Source: Liopterus haemorrhoidalis (Eukaryota > Arthropoda > Insecta > Coleoptera > Dytiscidae). From it: a stretch of 64,000 bases of DNA. The translations under genes were made by a program, and so were the position numbers. Shown piece by piece: positions 21,860 to 29,557 of the stretch; positions within the stretch are counted from its first letter, which is position 1, and the number at the start of each line of letters is the position of its first letter. The DNA lies in NCBI GenBank assembly GCA_963971575.1, contig OZ020622.1, positions 33,200,301 through 33,264,300 on the forward strand, read 5' to 3'. A model generated the notes under the pieces. The model saw nothing but the letters and a program-made list of their open reading frames with translations, was not told where the DNA came from and searched no databases.

Positions 21860-22882
21860 TTATTTATTTGGTTTTGTCAGTTCAAGATTTCTTTTATTGA
21901 GTATGCGTATTTTTAATGATTTTATTTATTTATTTATTGTCTAATTTATTGTTTTTAATATATAGTCTATGGTCTATTTCAAAGTAGAAAAATGTGTGTA
22001 AAAGATAGGAGCTGTTTGTCCTTGCTGCGGATTGGTTTAGATCGTCATCCCTATTACACTGTAAAAATATTGTTTTTAGTCCAAGTTGACAGATGTTCAG
22101 TGTCGTACATTGGAAATATATAATATTTATATTATTTAATTTTTCTCATATATTTTGTTATTATTTACATATTTAGACTTTTATTTATATTCTTGGCGTA
22201 GATTTTATGGAGAAAATTCTCCATGTAATTTGTTTTTACGCAGTTTATATTTCTTAGGTTATCTGGCATATAAATATTTTTTGACACTTGACAATTATCA
22301 GATCAAAAGAGAGGACAAAGGTGAGGCCAAAAGACGGGCTAACTGATTGTGCCCAAAGAAGAAGTTATTGATGTAATTTTTAGACCTTCATATATACATA
22401 TATTTTAAATTTTTATTTAAAATAATTACTTAAATAAGAAACTTTAGCTTTGAAGATATATTGTTTGTTTTATTGCTTTATTTAAACTCTTTTAACAAAT
22501 CTCTCTTTTTATATAGAGTACATAATTTTTAAAATTAATATTTTTATAACTTTTTCAAATTTCCCATTAAACTGAATTTATGTCTTGTAAATAACGTAAG
22601 TGTATTATCTGCCTTGTATATTTCAATATCTTATTAACCTTTTTTATATTAAAAAAAAAATCACTTGCTAACCCAGTTGCTACGCCCATGCCCTAGTTGT
22701 AACTTATTTTAAATTTCCCGCTATACTGTATTTGATCAGTGTAAATCGTACTCGGTTCGCAGCGCTATCTACTTTTTTCTACTTTGTAATAGACCATAGT
22801 CATTTAGATGGGCTGCGTTAGGCGCAAATAGCCTTTGTTGCTGTGCGCCAAAATTTTTAACTAACTAACTAACTAACTATTT
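21860..22882 (+). repeat. 3' end of an I-type LINE, split by a MITE
   Basis: 21860-21969 and 22797-22882 together match the 3' UTR and tail of the LINE at 48815-53425 (GATTTCTTTTATTGAGTATG, then GCTGCGTTAGGCGCAAATAG and a TAAC repeat tail). The insert between them is the TGGTCTATT element. Confidence 0.85.
21970..22796. mobile_element. 827-bp inverted-repeat element (TGGTCTATT family, copy 1)
   Basis: Ends TGGTCTATTTCAAAGTAGA and its inverse (one mismatch in about 23). TA at 21968-21969 and 22797-22798 is the target duplication; the intact LINE tail at 53345 shows the empty site. No transposase. Confidence 0.88.
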
Positions 22883-23090
22883 TATTTCCCCCCATATTAG
22901 CCCAATTAAAATTGTGTATCATTGTGTATGAATTTATAAACCAGAAACCATTGTTTTAGAGCCACTGATAATCCTTGAACTATTTAGTGAAATTGTTATG
23001 TGTTGCCGTCTACAAAGAGATCTTGTAACGGTGTAGATACCTATTCCCTAGTTTAGCCAAAATTTTAAATAAAATTGTAAGTATACTCTA
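22883..23090. other. Non-coding, nothing recognised
   Basis: Short AT-rich stretch between the LINE tail and the next MITE. Confidence 0.5.
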
Positions 23091-23272
23091 CAGTCTATTC
23101 CAAACGATTAGGCGGAACTAGATTTTCAAATCTGGTAATTTTTACAGATTGATTGAACCTTTTGATCATTTTGTTCAGGAAAAGCCAACTTCAATATATA
23201 AAAAAATAGCTAATGACAACTTACAAAAATTAAAATTCCAGTTAGTTCCGCCTAATCTAATGGAATAGCCTG
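23091..23272. mobile_element. 182-bp MITE, CAGTCTATTCC family
   Basis: Ends CAGTCTATTCCAAACGATTA and a near-inverse, TA on both sides. Its interior is the same as the two flanks of the nested block at 23823-26620, so it shows that block's pre-insertion form. Confidence 0.8.
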
Positions 23273-23553
23273 TATTTCATTTTTTAATACATAACTAAGA
23301 AATAAACTTCATTTTTTATGTTGTATATTTGAATCATCTTAAGGAGGTAATTCTGAGATGACCCTTTCAAAATATTTGACAATTAATTGACAATAAGGAC
23401 AATCTTTCATTTGTGATTTTTGAATGAATATAACCTGAGAAAAATCAAAGCCATATTTACAAGTTGACATTCTTCCCACAGACCATTTACAACACAACAA
23501 TCACCAGTCACCATATTTTGTAACGTATTTCAAAATAAAATATACTATAAACT
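23273..23553. other. Non-coding, nothing recognised
   Basis: AT-rich; no open frame or inverted ends. Confidence 0.5.
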
Positions 23554-23789
23554 GTTCACTTTTGTAAGGATAAACCAGATTTAGTTATTTTGGTTAATTT
23601 TATAGTGTAATACGGGCTTTAAATGTCAATTCTAAATATTCCTTACGCTGTAAAAACTTTAGATTTATTGGTTCTGATGATTATTAAGAAAGTGACATTT
23701 TTTATAATTTTTTAATACCAACATGACATACAGTTTCAAAGGTGCTATTGAAAACAAAATTTCCTCTTAGTTTGTTCTTACAAAAGTAA
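23554..23789. mobile_element. MITE, GTTCACTTTTGTAAG family, copy 1
   Basis: About 240 bases with inverted ends (GTTCACTTTTGTAAG at one, CTTACAAAAGTAAA at the other). It matches 41503-41790 in the opposite direction. No coding capacity. Confidence 0.7.
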
Positions 23790-24004
23790 AGAGTTTATAT
23801 GAAATAATAATTTTAAAATGTAAAGTCTATTCCAAAGGATTAGGCGGAACTATGGTCTATTTTAAATTAGAAAAATGTGTGTAAGAAGATAGGAGCTGTT
23901 TGTCCTTGCTTCGGATTGGTTTAGAACGTCATCCCTATTACACTGTTAAAATATTGTTTTTAGTCCAAGTTGACAGATGTTCAGTGTCGTACATTGAAAA
24001 TATA

Positions 24005-25279
24005 CCAGGTCTACAAGTATGAAATGCGGATTTTTTTCAAACTTGCCGCGCAAACAGAGTGTATAGTTCAAAGTTTCAACACATATGGAGTTTTGTTAAG
24101 TTATCATTAAGTGTCAAATGCGTATAGGTTATAATTTGAAAAGTGATCATATAGTTTTGTTTTACTGTGTTTAAATGTCAAATTTTGTGCCAAATAAAGA
24201 GCAATCGCGGACAGTACTACTGTTTTGTTTTCATTTGAAAAAAACTGCTGCTGAATCATACCGACTGCTTCGAGAAGCTTATGGTGAATATGCTCCATCG
24301 CAAGATACGTGTGAACGATGGTTTCGGCGTTTCAAAAGTGGTGACTTTGATCTTACAGACAAAGAACATGGAAAACCTCCAAAAAAATATGAAGATACAA
24401 AATTGGAAACATTACTACAGGAAGACGATAGTCAATCACAAAAACAACTAGCAGAGCAGTTAGGCGTTAGTCAACAAGCTGTTGGCAATCACCTACGAGA
24501 GATGGGTAAGATCCAGAAAGTCGGCAGATGGGTTCCACATGCATTGAATGAGAAGCAGATAGAAAAACGCAAAAACACTTGTGAAATTTTGCTTACACGA
24601 TACAAAAGAAAGTCTTTTTTGCATCGTATCATTACTGGCGATGAAAAATGGATTTATTTTGAAAATCCCAAACGCAGAAAATCATGGGTGAACCCAGGCT
24701 CACCATCCACATCAACTGCAAGACCGAATCGCTTTGGCAAAAAGACAATGCTCTGTACTTGGTGGGACCAAAAGGGTGTGGTCTATTATGAATTGTTAAA
24801 ACCTGGTGAAACAGTTAATACCCAACGCTACCAAAAACAACTGATCGAATTGAACCATTCGCTGCTCATAAAACGACCAGAATACGAAAGAAGACAGCAC
24901 AAGATAATCTTTCTATACGATAACGCTCCATCACATAAGGCAAAAGCAGTTTGCAACACACTGGAGGCACTCAAGTGGGAAGTGCTACCCCATGCCGCTT
25001 ACTCACCAGACTTGGTCCCTTCAGATTACCACTTGTTTGCATCGATAGGTCACGCACTTGCCGAGCAGCACTTTTGTTCATATGAAAATGTGAAAGAATG
25101 GCTAGATGAATGGTTTGCGGGGAAAGGGGAAGAGTTCTACTGGCGAGGTATTCACAAATTGCCTGAAAGATGGGAAAAATGTATAACTTCTAATGGACCA
25201 TACTTTGAATAAATAAACTTTTACTGTTCTTTTGAGTTTAATTCAAAAAAAAATCCGCATTTCATACTTGTAGACCTGG
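24005..25279 (+). mobile_element. Mariner transposon, apparently intact
   Basis: 1275 bp with perfect inverted ends of at least 30 bases (CCAGGTCTACAAGTATGAAA...), TA on both sides (24003-24004 and 25280-25281), and one uninterrupted transposase gene. The empty site is visible in copy 1 of the host MITE. Confidence 0.95.
24175..25212 (+). CDS. Mariner transposase
   Basis: 345 residues, the normal length for mariner, no stops. It excises and inserts the element at TA sites. Residues 1-115 hold the paired helix-turn-helix DNA-binding region (TCERWFRRFKSGDFDL and VSQQAVGNHLREMG), followed by WVPHAL. The catalytic triad is visible: GDEKWIYF, YDNAPSHKAK and YSPDLVPSDYHLF, i.e. the D...D34D spacing, with Val where most mariners have Ala in the last block. 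Upstream ATGs are absent in frame; the ATG at 24175 starts close behind the terminal repeat as usual. The gene may be functional. Confidence 0.95.
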   Translation: MSNFVPNKEQSRTVLLFCFHLKKTAAESYRLLREAYGEYAPSQDTCERWFRRFKSGDFDLTDKEHGKPPKKYEDTKLETLLQEDDSQSQKQLAEQLGVSQQAVGNHLREMGKIQKVGRWVPHALNEKQIEKRKNTCEILLTRYKRKSFLHRIITGDEKWIYFENPKRRKSWVNPGSPSTSTARPNRFGKKTMLCTWWDQKGVVYYELLKPGETVNTQRYQKQLIELNHSLLIKRPEYERRQHKIIFLYDNAPSHKAKAVCNTLEALKWEVLPHAAYSPDLVPSDYHLFASIGHALAEQHFCSYENVKEWLDEWFAGKGEEFYWRGIHKLPERWEKCITSNGPYFE

Positions 25280-25691
25280 TATATTATTTATATTATTTTA
25301 TTTTTTCGTATATTTAGTTATTATTTACATATTTAGACTTTTATTTATATTCTTGGCGTAGATTTTATGGAGAAAATTCTCCATGTAATTTGTTTCACGC
25401 AGTTATGTATTTTTTAGGTTATCTGACATATACATATTTTTTGACACTTGACAATTAACAGATCAAGAAAGAGGACTAATGTGAAGCCAAAAGACAGCCC
25501 AGCTGATAGTGCCCAAAGAAGAAGTTTTTGATATAATTTTGAGACCTTCATATATACATATAAATATTTTTATTTTTTATTTACAATAAATATTTAAATA
25601 AGAAACTTTACCTCTGAAGATATATTGTTTGTTTTATTGCTTTATTTAAACTCTTTTAGCCAAATCTCTCTTTTTATATATATATATAGTA

Positions 25692-26180
25692 CAGTAAAAC
25701 CTCGATATAACGGACTAATTGGGGGAACGGGGTGTCCGTTAAAGCCGAAAGTCCGTTATATAAAAATAGGTTCAAAATAAATCAAAAAACTTTTTTTTGA
25801 AAATATGTACACTGTATTTTGATATTAATAAAAAATACAAAACACAAACAAAATTCTATTTAATTGTCTTTGGATATTCGTCGTCAAGTGACGTTGCGTT
25901 TTAGTTTTTTACATATATTTTACATCTTGTTCTATAGAAAACGGACACAATCTGTGAGTTTTTATCAACATAATTACTTTTATTTGTCAAAAATGTTACT
26001 TGCAATCACTTCTGACTAGTGATTTGTATTAATTTGAATTAACTGTTCATATATTGTTAACTATATTAATTATATGTAATATTAACAGGACGTTTTTAAT
26101 TTTTTTACATTCGACCGGATTTTTTGTCCGTTATATCCGAAGTGCGTTAAATAGAGGTCCGTTATATCGAGGTTTTACTG
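25692..26180. mobile_element. 489-bp pogo/Tigger-like MITE
   Basis: Perfect 24-base inverted ends (CAGTAAAACCTCGATATAAC...), TA at 25690-25691 and 26181-26182. The ends resemble those of pogo/Tigger elements. No coding sequence. Confidence 0.85.
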
Positions 26181-26620
26181 TACATAATTTTTTTAAATTA
26201 ATTTTTTTTTAACTTTTTCAAACTTTCCATTAAACTGAATTTATGTAGTATAAATAACGAAAGTGTATTATCCACCTTGTTTATTTCAATATCTTATTAA
26301 CCTTTTTTATATAAAAAAAAAAAAAAAACACACTTGCTAACCCAGTTGCTACGCCCATGCCCTAGTTGTAACTTATTTTAAATTTCCCGTTATACTGTAT
26401 TTGATCAGTGTAAATCGTACTCGGTTCGCCGCGCTATCTACTTTTTTTCTACTTTGAAATAGACCATAGATTTTTAAATCTAGTAATTTTTACAGATTAA
26501 TTGAAGCTTTTAATCATTTTGTTCAGGAAAAGCCAACTTCAATATATAAAAAAATAGCTAATGACAACTTACAAAAATGAAAATTCCAGTTAGTTCCGCC
26601 TAATCGTTTGGAATAGCCTG

Positions 26621-28309
26621 TATACAATAATTACCATAATAAATAATAAATAAACAATAATTTCCTGATCCTGTTAAAAATACATGGTTATCGCTTAATC
26701 GTAAAAGGTTCGGGTTCAGGTTTTGGTTTGACATTTTGCACATGGACACACTCGGCTTGGGTCAAGAGTGCTACAAAAAAAAAAAAAATGAGTTGGGAAC
26801 ACTGAAATTTTGCCAAATGTAATGAGAAGTTACTAGTTACTAGAAGTTATCCCTATTACACGATAACAATGATGAAATTATTGATTTTATTATAATTTTA
26901 GTTCCATAAAATTCCAATATAGTACTCTTATAACACATATAATATCATTCTATTTCATACAGTAGTACTACTATATTTTTAACGATTGCCTTCAAATAAT
27001 AAATTTTATTTCTACAGATTTTGCCTCTACAATGTTACTACTAGATAAAAGTGAAATGTTTTTCCACTTTTTTTTTTGTAATATTGTCGTAATGCACGCA
27101 AAATAGCGCGCACTACAAATTAAAATCTGTTTTTATTATACAGTAATTTATAATTAAATACCATAATTGAACATATAAGTAAGAACATATTGATCTATGA
27201 AATACGTTTCTATTATTGTAAAGGGAATAATACTTAGAATTTGAGAGAAAACAAATATATAGATTATTAATATAGTTTAAGAAAAACATTAAACTGAAGG
27301 AGATCAAAATAATAATTCGAAATAAATATCTCGAATATTAAAGACATCTAATTAAAAAAACGCCTTACATAATAACTGATATTTTTAAATCTGATATATC
27401 AGTAGAACATAATTTTACCTACGATAACCTGGTCTACAAGATATGCATGGAAATTTAGAACATTTAACTCTTTAACTGATTTATTTTTATACATTTTTGC
27501 AATGAATTTGTAATCAGTGATTCTTAAACTCTGGTCCGCGGGTAAAGGCCTTTAAGTGATTAAATTTGTTTTATATTGGAACTAAAAACTGTACAACTGC
27601 GGATTGGATGTACCTGAATGATATTAATTATAAAAAGGAAATTAAGAAATATGTAAATCCATTATATTTAAAATAACATACATACAACGACTTGAAAAAG
27701 AGGGAGACAACTATAGTCTTCAAATAAATTATATTTAACCAGAACTTTAAAATAATGATTATTTTTGTAATCAACTATTTGTGGAAAACCATTACTCATA
27801 TAACCGCAATCAGAAATTTGATTGAAATTACCTAAATAAACAGAATACAAAATTCTTGATACAATTAGAAATATTCAAAAAGTAATAAAATCTTTACAAA
27901 ACTATGTTAAAATTTGGAATTTTTCATATTCTCAAAATATTTAGGTCTACGGCCAACATCGCTCTTAATTTTCGCTTCCCTTGAAATAAAACATTCATAA
28001 ATTATAATCAATACACTTTATTATTCTAAAAAAACATTAACTTTTTCTTACATTAATCTTCACAAAATATTACAATGTAAATAAAAATATATTTAACATA
28101 CAGGTTTATTATTTGAAAACATTTATCGTACGTATACGCAGGGCATATATTCAAAATAATAAACCAGTTAGATAAAAAAAATAAATAAAACACTAAAAAA
28201 TCTGACGAGAAAAAAAAAATTAACTGTAGTTGTAGCCCTAATTATTTTAATAATACAGCTCTACAAAAAAACAGGGTCATACCCAGACATGCGATACATG
28301 GTTTCCGAA
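26621..28309. other. Non-coding stretch
   Basis: AT-rich. A lone hAT-like end CAGTGATTCTTAAACTCTGG lies at about 27515. Open frames here are short and meaningless. Nothing else seen. Confidence 0.5.
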
Positions 28310-29065
28310 GTATTTTTGCTCGCTGATCACGAATCTGTGGTCGGTTTGTCTCCATCAGGTCCTCAAACCTTGCTAAGATCAGGGTCAAGGTCAAATCCGA
28401 AAATCTGATTAAAAAAATCTAAAAAAATTCATATGGGGGTTTTTGAGGTCGCTGAATACGAATCCAGTGTCCGTTTGACCTTATCAAGACAAGGTCAAAA
28501 TCTGTTCAAGGTCAAATGGCCGAAACACCTCCAAAAATTCTAAAAAAAATTGTAGATATGTTATTGAGGTCTCTGAATCCGAAACCAGTGTTAGTTTACA
28601 CTTTACATCTGTTTTCAAGGTCTTTCAAGGTCACTAAAGGTTATTTCGAGGTTTTTGGGATGAAAAGGCCAGATGCTATTCGAAAAACCTATAAAAATTA
28701 ATACGTATGTTTTCGAGGATGCTGAATCCGAATCTGATATCGGTCGACCTCCAGCATGTCAGGTTTAAGGAGGTCGACCGATATCAGATTCGGATTTTGC
28801 ATCCTCGAAAACATACGTATTAATTTTTATAGGTTTTTCGAATAGCATCTGGCCTTTTCATCCCAAAAACCTCGAAATAACCTTTAGTGACCTTGAAAGA
28901 CCTTGAAAACAGATGTAAAGTGTAAACTAACACTGGTTTCGGATTCAGAGACCTCAATAACATATCTACAATTTTTTTTAGAATTTTTGGAGGTGTTTCG
29001 GCCATTTGACCTTGAACAGATTTTGACCTTGTCTTGATAAGGTCAAACGGACACTGGATTCGTAT
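28310..29065. repeat. Degenerate tandem array and long inverted repeat (about 300-bp arms)
   Basis: 28452-28753 is repeated in reverse complement at 28775-29065 with only a few differences, across a spacer of about 20 bases. The left arm and its upstream flank consist of four degenerate monomers, 120-150 bases apart, each with a GCTGAATACGAATC-like core (about 28323, 28451, 28573, 28721) and AAGGTCA words. The arms encode the same spurious 61-residue frame in mirror image. The right arm ends exactly where Gypsy gag sequence begins. Confidence 0.88.
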
Positions 29066-29557
29066 ATTTATCAAAGACCAGTACAAAGTAAAACTTTCCA
29101 GCCCATCGCTCATCAATCCTTTTCACCCAATACCAGTAACAATCAAATGCCGAGAAATAAATTCAATAACTCACAATTAACATCTTTTAGGAATAATCAA
29201 TCAAATACTAAAAATATTCCTACAAATGCTCAACCCTATAAACCAACACCAATGAGCATTTCAACAAGAAATACAACCCCGATTCGTAATAGACAATTTG
29301 GCCAACCTCAAAATAAACCAAATTTCTCGAATCTCCCTAAATATATCGCGGAAGAATTATATAACATTGAAGAAACAAATTCTGATGAAAATTTTGGTAA
29401 AGAAACTCAAAATTTTGACGATTATTCACTTAATCCATGTGAAAGTGAAGATTTTTACAACTTCGAACAACCTTGTTCTTCTTCCGAACCTGAAAATCAA
29501 AATTCTTTTTTAGAAGACACAGCCTTGGATCAAAGTCCATACAGTGTTTTGAATTAA
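29066..29557 (+). CDS. gag: Gag, C-terminal part
   Basis: The frame is open from the inverted-repeat border (29066) through an ATG at 29147 to a TAA at 29555. The protein is Asn/Gln/Ser-rich and basic at first, then acidic (Glu/Asp), as in the tail of errantivirus-type Gag, with no zinc knuckle. The N-terminal capsid part is missing because the element is truncated. The stop overlaps the pol start codon as TAATG, so pol may be translated by restart of terminating ribosomes rather than by frameshifting. Confidence 0.7.
   Translation: MYQRPVQSKTFQPIAHQSFSPNTSNNQMPRNKFNNSQLTSFRNNQSNTKNIPTNAQPYKPTPMSISTRNTTPIRNRQFGQPQNKPNFSNLPKYIAEELYNIEETNSDENFGKETQNFDDYSLNPCESEDFYNFEQPCSSSEPENQNSFLEDTALDQSPYSVLN

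Larger units (their letters stand above)
23853..26466. mobile_element. TGGTCTATT-family element, copy 2, with two insertions
   Basis: Same ends and body as 21970-22796, flanked by TA at 23851-23852 and 26467-26468. Removing the mariner and pogo-like inserts leaves about 850 bases, matching copy 1. Confidence 0.87.
23823..26620. mobile_element. CAGTCTATTCC-family MITE carrying nested insertions
   Basis: Outer layer: 23823-23850 and 26467-26620 are the two parts of the short MITE seen whole at 23091-23272. Between them lies a TGGTCTATT element (23853-26466), which itself contains a mariner (24005-25279) and a pogo-like MITE (25692-26180). TA duplications are present at every level. Confidence 0.85.

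Noticed and set aside
22155..22346. Small open frame in the TGGTCTATT element
   Set aside because: Not preserved in copy 2 of the same element and without coding character.
12896..27515. A large hAT element from the lone ends at 12896 and 27515
   Set aside because: Both ends point the same way and no matching 8-bp duplication is present.
28516..29116. A duplicated 61-residue gene in mirror image
   Set aside because: The frames come from the two arms of the inverted repeat over satellite-like DNA and have no recognisable motif.
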